Shown here in pieces: positions 9,093 through 19,381 of a DNA stretch of 64,000 nucleotides. The first letter of the stretch is position 1, and every line of letters begins with the position of its first letter. Made by a program: the position numbers and the translations under genes. This stretch comes from Acinetobacter lactucae (GTDB taxonomy: Bacteria > Pseudomonadota > Gammaproteobacteria > Pseudomonadales > Moraxellaceae). The stretch covers positions 1 through 64,000 of the forward strand of contig NZ_LRPE01000037.1 of the NCBI RefSeq assembly GCF_001605885.1. The letters are read 5' to 3'. Below the pieces are notes generated by a model, which saw only the letters and a list, made by a program, of their open reading frames with translations, was not told where the DNA came from and made no database searches.

Positions 9093-11960
9093 ATGTGTGA
9101 ATTAACTTCGATGCAAGCGGCCTGCTGGTTTGGCCGCTCTGGCAACGCAACTTTAGGTGGGGTTGCTGCCCACCTCTATGCAGAATTTGACGGTCAATTT
9201 ATTGATCTACAAAAATTACATTTAGCACTTCAACGACTTTATAAAGAACACCCTATTTTGAGATTAAGTTTGAGCGCCGATGGCATCGCAAATATCATGT
9301 CTGAGAAGGCTCAACAGATATTAGAAGTCGATGATTTTTCAAAGCTTAGCAATCATCAAATTGAGCAAATGCTCATGCAAAAACGGGAGCAATGGACCCA
9401 TCAAAAACTTGATTTAAGTCAGGGCCAGACTGCAAGATTTTCTGTAAGTGTTCTTAAAAATAATATTTTCCGTTTTCATGTAGATACGGACATGATTGCT
9501 ATAGATCCGTCCAGCTTCTTGAATTTAATGGAAGATCTTTCTTTGTTTTATGAAGACCCAGAAATATCATTCTCCCGTCCGCCTAATTTTTTTGACTGGT
9601 ATCAAAAAATACGGACGGACCCTGACCTAAAAAAATTAAACCAACGAGACCGCTTATGGTGGAAACAACATCTGCCTCATATTAGCCCTGCTCCTTCTCT
9701 ACCTTTCATTCATCAAGAGTTCAAAACAGCAAAAAGTGATCGTTTAAGTACATGGTTATCGCCGGAAGAACGAAAAGCATTACAACAACTTGCTAGAGAA
9801 CAACACATTACTGTGACTAACCTAATACTAGGTTTATTTGCCTATACGCTTGGTCATGCAACCAAAGATCACAGCTTCCGATTGAATATTCCTACTTTTT
9901 GGCGCGAACCGGTTTTAAAAAATGTCGAAGGCACTATTGGTGATTTTGCTAATTTAGTCATTCTAAATGTCGATATGAAAGAGACAACGACCTTATCCGC
10001 ATTCTGCAAACAAATAGCAAATCAAATGCTTGAGTTATTAGAGCATTCACATTATTCGGGTGTTAATGTTCTACGTGACCTGTCCCGTTATCATGGTAGT
10101 GCACAGATTGCTCCCGTGGTATTTACAGCGGCACTCGATTTAGAAAATGATAATTTACTTTCTGAACGTGTCCGCCGTGTTTTTGGCTCAATGAATTGGG
10201 TTATTTCACAAGGGCCACAAGTTGCACTTGATGCACAAGTTGCTCATGTAAATGACGGTATTTTAGTTAATTGGGACATCCGTTTAGATGCTCTACCCAA
10301 AGAATGGATCACGAATTTATTTGAATCTTTCATTCATTTACTTAAAAAACTTGCCGCACATCCTGAGCAAATTAATACACAAATTATAAGCCCAGCACAA
10401 AATACCTCGTCAGATCGTACGTCTCAAAAACCATTAAATGCATTACAGCAAGCCTACCTATTAGGTCGAACTCAGACCCTTCCTTTAGGTGGTGTTGCCA
10501 TGCAAGAGTTTAGGCAGTATCACGGCACAATGGATATTGTTTTATTAAGACAACGATTGACAGAAATGGTACGGCGGCATGACAGCTTACGAACCTATAT
10601 TCATAAAAATAGGTTAAAACAATATGTAAGCGATCAAGTGAGTGTCAATTTAAAAGAAATAGACCTAACGACATGGGAACCTGAACGTGCTTCTCACCAC
10701 ATCCAGTCCTATAAAAATAGTTATACGCATGAGCTATTTGATTTAAATCAGTCGCCTTGGAATATCACCGTATTTTTATTAAAAAATAATCTATTAACGA
10801 TTTTTGTCCGCTTTGATGCATTAATTTTAGATGGCCGATCTATAGCTTCACTTATGTTAGAGCTATTTGATGGACAACAACATGATATCCAAACGCAAAT
10901 ACAAGAAAATGAAGCTGAAAATAGCTTGTCTGTTCATCAGGCAGATATGGCTTACTGGGAAAGAAAATTTTCTAAATTATCGTCTATTCCAGCGCTTCCG
11001 TGGAAAACACCCTTACAGCATTTACCGACTTCACGTTACCGACGTAACAGTCTGGTTATAGAAAAAGCTCAATTTAAACAGTTGTCTAAAATTGGCGCAA
11101 AACATTCACTGTTTAAAAATTCAATCATCATGGCGATTATTTTGGAAGTGTTATCTCATTGGAGCACGGACAAATCTCTATGCGTTGCTGTTCCTACACT
11201 TCCCCTCTATGGCGGACCATTTTCCAATAGCTCTACGTTTATTGCTGTTGAGTGGAAAACTTCAGATCAATTTGCTGAACAAGCAAACCGTTTGCAGACG
11301 GAAGTTTTAGAGGGTTTACAGCATCTTTCATTTTCAGGCGTTGATCTCGCTCGACTATTATTTGAAAAAGTTGGTGTTGCTCCAGTACTACCAATTGTAA
11401 TTACAAATGGTTTGTCATGGCCTGTATTATCTGAATCTCATCCTATTCAGCAACAAGATGGCCTTACTCAAACACCTCAAGTTGCAATTGATATTCGCTT
11501 TAGCACAAGAAATGACGGCGCTTTAATTTTCGATATTGATTATGCCCAAGAAGCATTTCCTTCCCATATGATTGAAGATTTCTTGAATGCACTGCAATTA
11601 GCAATCAAGCAAATTATTGGCTCAGAAATATTCAGTTTTGATCTCAGCAATTTTTTCAATGAGCTTCAAAATAAAAGGCCATATTTTAAGAATACTGAGT
11701 CCGACCATTCATCTACACCACTTGAAAATAATACCAAACAGCAAAATCAACTACTCGACATTTATCTAGAAGTAATAGGTCACATGCCAAATAAGGAAGT
11801 GGACAACTCAACTCATTTTACTCATCTCGGCCTGCGTCCACATCATTTAAAGGTCGTTTCAAAACGTATTAATGAAACATACGCGATTCAGCTTTCACCT
11901 GTTCAACTTATTCAATGTCGCAATATTGCTGATGTAGAGAAACTACTAACACCACATTAA
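9093..11960 (+). CDS. basD: BasD, NRPS with two cyclization domains
   Basis: NRPS subunit of about 955 aa with two heterocyclization-type domains. Cyclization-type motifs DxxxxDxxS occur twice: DMIAIDPSS (about 133-141) and DALILDGRS (about 575-583). They should condense DHB with threonine and close the oxazoline ring. The last ~75 residues resemble a carrier domain, but the expected GGHS core reads HLGLRPHHL (about 911-919), with Pro where the phosphopantetheine serine belongs. There is no adenylation domain; BasA supplies that activity. Start choice: the upstream ATG at 9018 falls in the Fur-like site, so ATG 9093 is preferred. The ribosome binding site is weak and the start is uncertain. 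It is followed 47 bp later by basC. Confidence 0.9.
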   Translation: MCELTSMQAACWFGRSGNATLGGVAAHLYAEFDGQFIDLQKLHLALQRLYKEHPILRLSLSADGIANIMSEKAQQILEVDDFSKLSNHQIEQMLMQKREQWTHQKLDLSQGQTARFSVSVLKNNIFRFHVDTDMIAIDPSSFLNLMEDLSLFYEDPEISFSRPPNFFDWYQKIRTDPDLKKLNQRDRLWWKQHLPHISPAPSLPFIHQEFKTAKSDRLSTWLSPEERKALQQLAREQHITVTNLILGLFAYTLGHATKDHSFRLNIPTFWREPVLKNVEGTIGDFANLVILNVDMKETTTLSAFCKQIANQMLELLEHSHYSGVNVLRDLSRYHGSAQIAPVVFTAALDLENDNLLSERVRRVFGSMNWVISQGPQVALDAQVAHVNDGILVNWDIRLDALPKEWITNLFESFIHLLKKLAAHPEQINTQIISPAQNTSSDRTSQKPLNALQQAYLLGRTQTLPLGGVAMQEFRQYHGTMDIVLLRQRLTEMVRRHDSLRTYIHKNRLKQYVSDQVSVNLKEIDLTTWEPERASHHIQSYKNSYTHELFDLNQSPWNITVFLLKNNLLTIFVRFDALILDGRSIASLMLELFDGQQHDIQTQIQENEAENSLSVHQADMAYWERKFSKLSSIPALPWKTPLQHLPTSRYRRNSLVIEKAQFKQLSKIGAKHSLFKNSIIMAIILEVLSHWSTDKSLCVAVPTLPLYGGPFSNSSTFIAVEWKTSDQFAEQANRLQTEVLEGLQHLSFSGVDLARLLFEKVGVAPVLPIVITNGLSWPVLSESHPIQQQDGLTQTPQVAIDIRFSTRNDGALIFDIDYAQEAFPSHMIEDFLNALQLAIKQIIGSEIFSFDLSNFFNELQNKRPYFKNTESDHSSTPLENNTKQQNQLLDIYLEVIGHMPNKEVDNSTHFTHLGLRPHHLKVVSKRINETYAIQLSPVQLIQCRNIADVEKLLTPH

Positions 11961-12007
11961 TTCGTATTTTTAACTTTCATCATTTTGGAAACAGATAAAG
12001 TATAAAC

Positions 12008-13318
12008 ATGAAAAAAATAGATATTACCGGAATTGGTATTGGGCCATTCAACTTAGGTTTAGCTGCTCTTTTGTCTCATCATCCCGAAATCAAAAGCGTA
12101 TTTTTAGAACGCAAACCAGAATTTCGATGGCATGAAGGGTTGCTATTGCAAGGCACGACATTACAAGTTCCTTTCTTTGCCGACTTGGTTACTATGGCCA
12201 ATCCTTGCCATCCATTAGGCTATATTAATTATTTACATCAACATGATCGTTTACATCAGTTTTATTATTACGACAGTTTTTTAATTCCACGCCGTGAATA
12301 TGACCATTATTGCCGTTGGGCTTCAAAACAATTACCAGATTGTCAATTTGGAGAAAACGTAAGTCATGTGGAATATGACGCCAAACTCGATAAATTTATT
12401 ATAGAAAGTGAATCAGCCTCGGGCGAAAAACAAAAATATATAAGCCAAAATCTGGCGATTGGTATTGGGACTAAACCTCGAATTCCTACATGGCTAGAAA
12501 CATGCAAGCACCCTTTGGTAAAACATTCTGCGGAGTTTGCAAAAATTCAGGAACAACTCAAACAATGTAAACAGGTCACGGTTATTGGCTCGGGCCAGAG
12601 TGCAGCAGAATGTGTACTTGCTTTATTTAATTCACTTACACCAGAACAAGTAAAAGCAGGTGCATCTATTCGCTGGATCACACGTTCAGCTGGCTTTCAC
12701 CCAATGGAATATTCTAAGCTTGGACAAGAATGTTTTACCCCTGCATATATGCAATATTTCCAAAGCCTGCCTAGAGATAAACGTCGTGATATTGCTGCTA
12801 GTCAGGGCCTGATCTATAAAGGAATTAGTTTCTCAACCATTGGTGATATATATGATGTACTTTATGAGCGTTCAGTGGCGGGTGAGAAATCTGGTTTAAG
12901 TCTATACACAAGCTGCGAAGTTGAATCGGTTGAAGAACTTGCATCGGGTTCTCTTCGTTTAACCTGTTTGCACACCCAACTCGATCAACGTTGCGAATTA
13001 GAAACTGATGCCCTTGTCGCGGCTACAGGCTATGTTCATGATTGGCCAGAATGGTTCCAAAATATGAAAGGTTCTATTTTAACTGTTGATGATAAAAATG
13101 ATTGTATTGTTCAAGAAGACTTTACGGCTTTACGTTGTGATCAGGGACAAGGTCGAATTTTTATTCAAAATGCTGAGATTTTTCAGCAAGGTGTAGGTTC
13201 TCCTGACCTAGGCATCGGAGCAACCCGAAACTCAGTGATTATTAATCAATTACTGGGGCGTAATGCTTATCGAATTCCTAAACAGTCTTCTTTCCAGCAT
13301 TATGGTTTGCCAGAATAA
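12008..13318 (+). CDS. basC: BasC, histamine N-monooxygenase
   Basis: Flavin-dependent N-hydroxylase of the lysine/ornithine monooxygenase family, 436 aa. It is expected to hydroxylate histamine from BasG to N-hydroxyhistamine. The FAD-binding motif GIGIGPFNLG is at 8-17 and the NADPH-binding motif GSGQSA at about 194-199. A C-terminal ATGYVHDWP segment is typical of the family. It follows basD on the same strand and ends at a strong shared terminator facing bauA. Confidence 0.94.
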   Translation: MKKIDITGIGIGPFNLGLAALLSHHPEIKSVFLERKPEFRWHEGLLLQGTTLQVPFFADLVTMANPCHPLGYINYLHQHDRLHQFYYYDSFLIPRREYDHYCRWASKQLPDCQFGENVSHVEYDAKLDKFIIESESASGEKQKYISQNLAIGIGTKPRIPTWLETCKHPLVKHSAEFAKIQEQLKQCKQVTVIGSGQSAAECVLALFNSLTPEQVKAGASIRWITRSAGFHPMEYSKLGQECFTPAYMQYFQSLPRDKRRDIAASQGLIYKGISFSTIGDIYDVLYERSVAGEKSGLSLYTSCEVESVEELASGSLRLTCLHTQLDQRCELETDALVAATGYVHDWPEWFQNMKGSILTVDDKNDCIVQEDFTALRCDQGQGRIFIQNAEIFQQGVGSPDLGIGATRNSVIINQLLGRNAYRIPKQSSFQHYGLPE

Positions 13319-13332
13319 AATATGAATATCAT

Positions 13333-13359
13333 AAAAAACCCGCGATTGCGGGTTTTTTT
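13333..13359. terminator. Bidirectional terminator between basC and bauA
   Basis: AAAAAACCCGC, loop GATT, GCGGGTTTTTT: an 11-bp stem with A- and T-runs on both sides, so it can stop transcription of basC (+) and of bauA (-). Confidence 0.9.
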
Positions 13360-13382
13360 ATTCGGTTGAAGATTACAACAAA

Positions 13383-15638
13383 TTAAAAGTCATATGATAC
13401 AGATAGCATATACGTTCTTGGCGCGCCTAAAGCCAAATTCGATAGTTTAGGCATTCCCCAATAGGCTTTATTCGTCAAGTTATTGATATCTGCTCTAAAA
13501 GTAATAGGATGATTTGAGATTGAAGTTTTATATCGTGCACCGACATCGATCAGCGTACGACCAGGAATATGCAATGTATTTTCTTGATCGATATACTGTT
13601 TCGAAACTGCGGTTGCATTGCTAGATAAAGTTAAAACGCCTTGTGCAACTTCACTATCCCATTCAACACCTAATTTCCCTTGTGTTTTAGGGACACCTAC
13701 GGCCATATTTCCTTCATTGCTTTGGATGGCTGTTTTAGTCACTTCAGGTTCAATATAAGATGCACCGCCCATCAAACGTACATTTTCAATTGGTGAGCCA
13801 AAGAAACTCCATTCAATCCCTCGATTACGTTGCTCTCCCCCAGACGTATATATATTAGTTACTAAATCAGTGTAAGCACTTGGTTTTTTGATTTCAAACA
13901 ATGACAAGGTATGCGCAAATGTACCTTGATCAAACTTCACCCCAAATTCTGTTTGCTTTGTTTTGTAAGGTGCAAATATTGTTGGATAGTTTGCCGCAGT
14001 AAGGGGGGCTGCATCACCTTTGGTTAAGCCCTCGATATAGTTTGCATAAATCGAAACTTTATCTGTCGCTTTAAATAGAATTGCGGCGCCTGGTGTCGTT
14101 GCATTCTTTTTATACTTAGTCAAAGTCAATGTCGGCACAAATAAATTACTACTTTCTACCTCTTGATAACGCACACCTAAAGTTAACTGTAAGCGATCTT
14201 CAATAAAAGATAGGGTATCTGCCAAACCGTAACTATTTAATTGCAATTCAGAATTAGATATTAGAGGCGCATTAAAAGGGACAGCTTTCCCCCAAATTGG
14301 ATCATAAAGATTAGTCGACCATTCAGCTCCTGCCACATTTCTTACCCCATAATCATCTTGATTATGTTTGTAATATGTCGCATTGACTACCCATTGATGT
14401 CCTACTGCTCCGGTATTAAATTTTCCTTTCAGCCCTACATCTGCCGACTTTTTTTCAACATTAAATGCCAGTTGACCAATATTTGTTTGGAGGGTTCCAT
14501 TGTTATCTAAAACTGTTGCTGACATCGCACCATTATATTTATATTCTGTTTTACTTTGTCCATAGGTTGCGTACCCCATCACGTTATTGGTCAGATCATA
14601 TTCACCGCTTATCATGGCGCCCTTATCTTTAATGTCCACAAAAGACCAATCTGGATTGAGTAAAGTCTCAGGTTTAGGTGGTTTCGGAATCGCGATATTT
14701 TTTCCGAGGTTGATGCCTCGTGTTACGCCATCCACTCGATCTTTGGATGTGTAAAGATCTGTCGAAACACGTGCACGATCACCATGCCAATCCATTCCTA
14801 ATGAAAATAACTCAGTTTTCAAATCCTGTTTTTCTACTGGTCCAGAGCCATCCCGATATACCGCATTTGCTCGCACACCGAATTCTTTGTCCGCACCAAA
14901 TCGTCGTCCAAGATCTAAATGCCCACCAAACTGAGAGTCAGACATATATGTCGTAGTCAAACGTGTTAATGGTTCATCCGTTGCACGTTTGGTAGTGAGG
15001 TCAACTGTCCCACCAATGGAACCTGTTGGTGGCATTCCATTGAGTAATGCAGAAGGACCTTTAAGTACATTTATTTTTTCAAACATTTCAGGTGAAGTTC
15101 GATAATAAGGGGTTATACCAAACAATCCATTCATAGACATATCACTCGGGCTCGACTCAAAGCCACGAATATAATAGTTTTCACTCCAGCCACCACTTGC
15201 CGCATTGGTGAACACGGATGGATCTGTTTTCGCAATCACACTTGTTATATCTTTTGCCTGTTTATCGGCGATATATGTATCCGTGTACGCAATGGTATTA
15301 AACGGGGTTTCCATAACGGTTTTATTACCTAAAAAGCCAACTGAGCTTTTTGATGAAACCTGCCCACCTGCATAAGTATCATTTTGTTCAGCTTTTACGG
15401 TAATTGCTGGTAAAGCTGCTACATTTGTTTGAGTAGTTTGTTGTTCTAGAGTTTTTGCTGAGTTATCAATAACAGCAGCATAGGTATTTGATGCACATAA
15501 AACAAATACAGTGCCTAATGCATAGCCTAATCGAAGGGCCATTTGTGCAGATGCAATACCATTTAATACAAAAGAACGGTGATTAATTCTTTGATCATTC
15601 CCACTTTTAAAATTACGGTTATCGCTAACGTTGTTCAT
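13383..15638 (-). CDS. bauA: BauA, TonB-dependent ferric acinetobactin receptor
   Basis: Outer-membrane receptor importing the ferric siderophore. The chosen ATG gives about 751 aa. An extended N-region precedes a hydrophobic signal segment ending near SNTYAA. A TonB-box-like LPAITVKA follows, then a plug domain (NYYIRGFESSPSDMSMNG, INVLKGPSALLNG) and a beta barrel ending in an aromatic residue (SVSYDF). An in-frame ATG 27 nt upstream (15665) lacks a ribosome binding site, whereas AAAGG sits about 10 nt before the chosen ATG. It is the last gene of the bauDCEBA run, 85 bp after bauB. BauA varies among strains; this copy is intact. Confidence 0.94.
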   Translation of the reverse strand: MNNVSDNRNFKSGNDQRINHRSFVLNGIASAQMALRLGYALGTVFVLCASNTYAAVIDNSAKTLEQQTTQTNVAALPAITVKAEQNDTYAGGQVSSKSSVGFLGNKTVMETPFNTIAYTDTYIADKQAKDITSVIAKTDPSVFTNAASGGWSENYYIRGFESSPSDMSMNGLFGITPYYRTSPEMFEKINVLKGPSALLNGMPPTGSIGGTVDLTTKRATDEPLTRLTTTYMSDSQFGGHLDLGRRFGADKEFGVRANAVYRDGSGPVEKQDLKTELFSLGMDWHGDRARVSTDLYTSKDRVDGVTRGINLGKNIAIPKPPKPETLLNPDWSFVDIKDKGAMISGEYDLTNNVMGYATYGQSKTEYKYNGAMSATVLDNNGTLQTNIGQLAFNVEKKSADVGLKGKFNTGAVGHQWVVNATYYKHNQDDYGVRNVAGAEWSTNLYDPIWGKAVPFNAPLISNSELQLNSYGLADTLSFIEDRLQLTLGVRYQEVESSNLFVPTLTLTKYKKNATTPGAAILFKATDKVSIYANYIEGLTKGDAAPLTAANYPTIFAPYKTKQTEFGVKFDQGTFAHTLSLFEIKKPSAYTDLVTNIYTSGGEQRNRGIEWSFFGSPIENVRLMGGASYIEPEVTKTAIQSNEGNMAVGVPKTQGKLGVEWDSEVAQGVLTLSSNATAVSKQYIDQENTLHIPGRTLIDVGARYKTSISNHPITFRADINNLTNKAYWGMPKLSNLALGAPRTYMLSVSYDF

Positions 15639-15750
15639 TGAAAGACCTTTAATGTTGTGATTCATTTTTTATTGACTATCTGCTTAAAATTCATAGCAAA
15701 ATAGTGAAAATTTATGCTGTAAAATTTGACTAAGTGATGTGCCTAAAAAT

Positions 15751-16719
15751 TTATTGATAGCCTTTTTTCACATCTTCCATCACTATTTTGAGTGAGGTTG
15801 GGCTTGCAGCCGTGGTGTACCACGCATCTGCATCGACAAAAATGACACGACCGTTTTTCCATGCTTTGGTTTGACGTAATAATGGATTTTCAACACTGGC
15901 GGCATTAATGTTTGAGCGATGTTCCATCACAGCAGTTCGGTCCACGATATAGAGAATATCGGGATCGGCTTTTTTGATGAATTCACTCGAAATAGGTTGC
16001 CCATGTAGACTTGTATCCACCACACCACTTGCAGGCTTTACTCCAAAAGCATTAAAAATAAAGCCATAGCGTGACTGAATACCAAAATTACTAAATGCCC
16101 CATTGTTATGAAGAACGACTAACGCTCTTTCTGGGCGATTGGCCGTTACGGCTTGTACTTGCTTCACCTGTTCATCGAGTTCAAAAACTTTCTGGCGGGC
16201 TAAATCTTCTTTATTAAATATTTTTCCTAAGGTCATCATATGATCTTTAACCAGACCAATATGATTACTCTCGCTATTGTTGAAGTTAATATCGTAATGA
16301 ATGGTCGGGGCAATTTTTGACAGTTCCTGATACTGATTAACGTGTAATGGCGTCATCAAAATCAGGTCTGGTTTTAATGCATATATCCGCTCCATATTGG
16401 GCTGTACAATTGCACCCAAATCCTGAATTTGTGCATCTTTTTTATATTTTTCCAAAAAGTGTGGAACATAATCTTTTGGCATTCCCATAATCGGGACATT
16501 GAGTTGATCTAAAAAGTCAGCTTCATTCATATCAAGTACGGCAACGCGTTGCGGTAGATGATCTATCACCGTAGTTCCAAGCGCATGTTTTACCGTAATC
16601 GGTTCTGCTAGCTTCTGAGAAGCCTGAGTGGTATCTGCAACTTTTTGATCACATGCTTGTAGAGTGACAGCTGCCGCTATGATGAGGGCGACTCCCCCAT
16701 ACTTTTTCTTCCAGTTCAT
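15751..16719 (-). CDS. bauB: BauB, ferric acinetobactin-binding lipoprotein
   Basis: Periplasmic substrate-binding protein of the FepB/FatB type, 322 aa, delivering ferric acinetobactin to BauCD. The N-terminus has a basic start, a hydrophobic stretch and a lipobox LQAC (Cys23), so it should be anchored to the inner membrane as a lipoprotein. The body shows the family pattern, for example RVAVLDMNEADFLDQL and KPDLILMTPLH. It lies just downstream of bauE in the uptake operon. Confidence 0.93.
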   Translation of the reverse strand: MNWKKKYGGVALIIAAAVTLQACDQKVADTTQASQKLAEPITVKHALGTTVIDHLPQRVAVLDMNEADFLDQLNVPIMGMPKDYVPHFLEKYKKDAQIQDLGAIVQPNMERIYALKPDLILMTPLHVNQYQELSKIAPTIHYDINFNNSESNHIGLVKDHMMTLGKIFNKEDLARQKVFELDEQVKQVQAVTANRPERALVVLHNNGAFSNFGIQSRYGFIFNAFGVKPASGVVDTSLHGQPISSEFIKKADPDILYIVDRTAVMEHRSNINAASVENPLLRQTKAWKNGRVIFVDADAWYTTAASPTSLKIVMEDVKKGYQ

Positions 16720-16725
16720 ATGTTT

Positions 16726-17496
16726 TCAAGCTCCAGATGAGTTGAAGTAATTACACATACAGCCACGCTCACTGTATGTAATTTCAAAATCAAGCTCGTA
16801 CAGATCATTTAATTGCGCCTCTGTAATCACTTGTTCCGTTAACCCACTGAAATGAAGCTTGCCGTTCTTGAGCGCGACAATATGGTCCGAATAATTCGTG
16901 GCAAAATTGATGTCATGAATGACTAAAATCACAGTGCGCCCTTGTTCATCACATAAGCGCCTGAGTGCACGCATAATTTGAACGGCATGTTTCATATCAA
17001 GGTTATTTAAGGGTTCATCTAACAAAAGTACGTCTGTTTGCTGTGCGATCGTCATCGCCAAAAAGGCCATCTGCCTTTGACCACCACTAATTTCATCTAT
17101 GTAAGATTTGCGCAGTGGCTCTAAAGAAAGAAACTCAATAGCCTCATCAATCACCTGACGATCTTGCTCGGTTAAAACACCACGGCTATAGGGAAAGCGT
17201 CCAAATGAAACCAGCTCTTCAACGGTTAAGCGCAAATTAAAGCCAGGTGCTTGACGTAAAGTCGCGACATGCTTGGCGTAAACAGCGGTTTTAATATCCG
17301 CAATATTTTGATGATTAAGAAAAATCTCGCCTTTATCCGGCTCAATTAAACGTGCCATCATCATGAGCAAAGTCGATTTTCCGGCTCCATTTGGACCAAT
17401 GAGTGACGTCACCTGACCTGTAGGAAATTCAACATTTACGTCAGTCAGTATTGGCTTATTTCCATATGACTTATTGATATTCTTGACATGAATCAT
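16726..17496 (-). CDS. bauE: BauE, ferric acinetobactin ABC ATPase
   Basis: FecE/BtuD-type ATPase powering the BauC/BauD permease. It has Walker A GPNGAGKST, signature SGGQRQM and Walker B DVLLLDEPLNNLD. A longer frame begins at 17544, but the first 16 residues there are read from inside bauC and do not fit the family. The ATG at 17496 overlaps the bauC stop as ATGA and begins MIHVKNINKSYG, the usual start of this family, giving 256 aa. Confidence 0.94.
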   Translation of the reverse strand: MIHVKNINKSYGNKPILTDVNVEFPTGQVTSLIGPNGAGKSTLLMMMARLIEPDKGEIFLNHQNIADIKTAVYAKHVATLRQAPGFNLRLTVEELVSFGRFPYSRGVLTEQDRQVIDEAIEFLSLEPLRKSYIDEISGGQRQMAFLAMTIAQQTDVLLLDEPLNNLDMKHAVQIMRALRRLCDEQGRTVILVIHDINFATNYSDHIVALKNGKLHFSGLTEQVITEAQLNDLYELDFEITYSERGCMCNYFNSSGA

Positions 17497-18440
17497 GCAA
17501 CACCTCGGGTACGAACCGTCAGCGCAAGGAAATAAATGCCACATACCAGATTGACCAAAATGCTGACGGTCGTTTTGTAATTAAAAACGTGCTCAACTAA
17601 AATTTGAGCAGCAATAAATATGGCAATCGTGATGGCACAACCCATGGGCAGCGTTAATTTATGCTTATAACTTCTTGCTAGTGCATAAGTAATATTTGCA
17701 ATGAATACGCCCATAAATACTGTCGGGCCAATGAGACTGGTAGATACCGCAACCAAAATAGCGATTAGGGCTAAATAGAAACTGACATAACGGTGATGAT
17801 GAATGCCTAATGAAATTGCTTGCTCACGTCCTAAAACCAGAACATCCAGAACAGGGAGCGCTTTTCTACCGAGGAATAGAACAATGACTACGGCTAAGCT
17901 GGCATACAATAAAGTTTCTGGTTGAGAGCGATTAAACGAAGCATAGCTAAGGCCTTGGAAAACAGAAAATTCACCCGGATTAATTTTGAGTTGAATAAAT
18001 TGAGTAACCGTCCCGACGACCATCGTAAGGACTAACCCTAAAAGCAACAGGAGAAAGACATCATTTCTGCCATATGGTAATAACCACTTATGGATTACCC
18101 ACGAATAAAGCAACATTAAAACGATAGAGATAAAGAAATTACCATTTACCCCTAACTGGCTTAATCCATGCGTTCCCCAAAAGAACAACAATAAAACTTG
18201 CCATAAGAGATAAATCGCTTCATAGCCCATAATGGAGGGAGTCAAAATGCGATTACCAACCAATGTCTGAAAAACAATCGAGGAAAAAGCAACGCAAATA
18301 CCGGCTATAACAATCGTGGCAAGACGCAGAAGTCGGTTAGGAATGACGTAATCAAAATCTAACCCTGAGTTTAAAAATAAAAAACCTACAGCTAGACCAA
18401 TGACAATCAGATAAATCATCCATAGCTTTGTAATACGCAT
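17493..18440 (-). CDS. bauC: BauC, siderophore ABC permease
   Basis: FecCD-family inner-membrane permease of 315 aa with about nine to ten hydrophobic segments, partner of BauD. It overlaps the bauD stop by one base and the bauE start by four, showing tight translational coupling across the uptake operon. The cytoplasmic loop contacting the ATPase is recognisable (LGREQAISLGI). Confidence 0.93.
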   Translation of the reverse strand: MRITKLWMIYLIVIGLAVGFLFLNSGLDFDYVIPNRLLRLATIVIAGICVAFSSIVFQTLVGNRILTPSIMGYEAIYLLWQVLLLFFWGTHGLSQLGVNGNFFISIVLMLLYSWVIHKWLLPYGRNDVFLLLLLGLVLTMVVGTVTQFIQLKINPGEFSVFQGLSYASFNRSQPETLLYASLAVVIVLFLGRKALPVLDVLVLGREQAISLGIHHHRYVSFYLALIAILVAVSTSLIGPTVFMGVFIANITYALARSYKHKLTLPMGCAITIAIFIAAQILVEHVFNYKTTVSILVNLVCGIYFLALTVRTRGVA

Positions 18441-19381
18441 TATTTGAACTCCCTCAAAATGAGGATGAGGAAAATAATTCCCCCCACACCACCTGCGGTA
18501 AGTCCAATTGGCACTTCAAATGGATAAATAATTGAACGACCAAGAATGTCGCAAATCAGTAATAGAGACGCCCCACCCAAAGCCACAATAGGCAAGGTTT
18601 TAGCTAAGTTTTCTCCGTATTTCAGTGCGACTAAATTGGGGACCACGAGTCCGACAAAAGGAATAGCGCCAACAGTAATTACTGTGGTTGAAACTGTAAT
18701 GGCAACCAGTATTAAACCAATCGCGGCTATAGCTGCATAACTAAGTCCCAAGCTAGAGGCCATCTCTTCACCCATACCAATCACGGTAAAGCGGTGTGCA
18801 AAAAGATAAGTCAGGACAACAATCGGGAAAATAATGTAAATAACTTCATAGTGGCCTTGGACAATTTTTGAAAAATCCCCTAAAAGCCACCCTTGCATAC
18901 TTTGTAAAATATTAAAGCGATAGGCATAAAACTCAGCTAAGGCACTCAGTACACTGCCGTACATCAAACCAATAACTGGTACTAAAACCGTATTTCTAAA
19001 ACGGATCCGACGAATAATAGCGATATAAATTAAGCTGGCAATAAAACAAAAAATGATCGCAAATATCATCTTACTCAGCGTGCTGGTTACTGGAACTAAA
19101 GTTAATGACACTAAAATTCCCAGTTTGGCAGCATCTAAACCGCCCGAAGTTTCCGGTTCAACAAACTTGTTACGCACAATGTGCTGCAAGATGACACCAC
19201 ATACTGCCAGCCCAATACCGGTGAGCACAATGGTAATTAAACGAGGGATACGGCTGGCTGTAAGAGTGAGCCAACTCTCATGAGAAAAAGAAAATAAGGT
19301 AGGCCACTGTATTTGCTCAGCTCCGAGCAATAATGAACAAATACATAAAATGATAAAAATACAGAATAAGCCAAATCGCAT
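18440..19381 (-). CDS. bauD: BauD, siderophore ABC permease
   Basis: FecCD-family permease of 313 aa, the first recognised gene of the uptake operon. It contains IGMGEEMASSLGLS (ATPase coupling loop) and VGAIPFVGLVVPN, both typical. No good ribosome binding site stands just before its ATG, which instead overlaps by one base the stop codon of a 43-codon ORF (19381-19512). That suggests bauD is translated by ribosomes finishing the small ORF. Confidence 0.93.
   Translation of the reverse strand: MRFGLFCIFIILCICSLLLGAEQIQWPTLFSFSHESWLTLTASRIPRLITIVLTGIGLAVCGVILQHIVRNKFVEPETSGGLDAAKLGILVSLTLVPVTSTLSKMIFAIIFCFIASLIYIAIIRRIRFRNTVLVPVIGLMYGSVLSALAEFYAYRFNILQSMQGWLLGDFSKIVQGHYEVIYIIFPIVVLTYLFAHRFTVIGMGEEMASSLGLSYAAIAAIGLILVAITVSTTVITVGAIPFVGLVVPNLVALKYGENLAKTLPIVALGGASLLLICDILGRSIIYPFEVPIGLTAGGVGGIIFLILILREFK

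Noticed and set aside
17497..17544. Longer BauE N-terminus starting at 17544
   Set aside because: The extra residues are read out of frame from bauC; the ATGA junction at 17493-17496 gives the normal family start.
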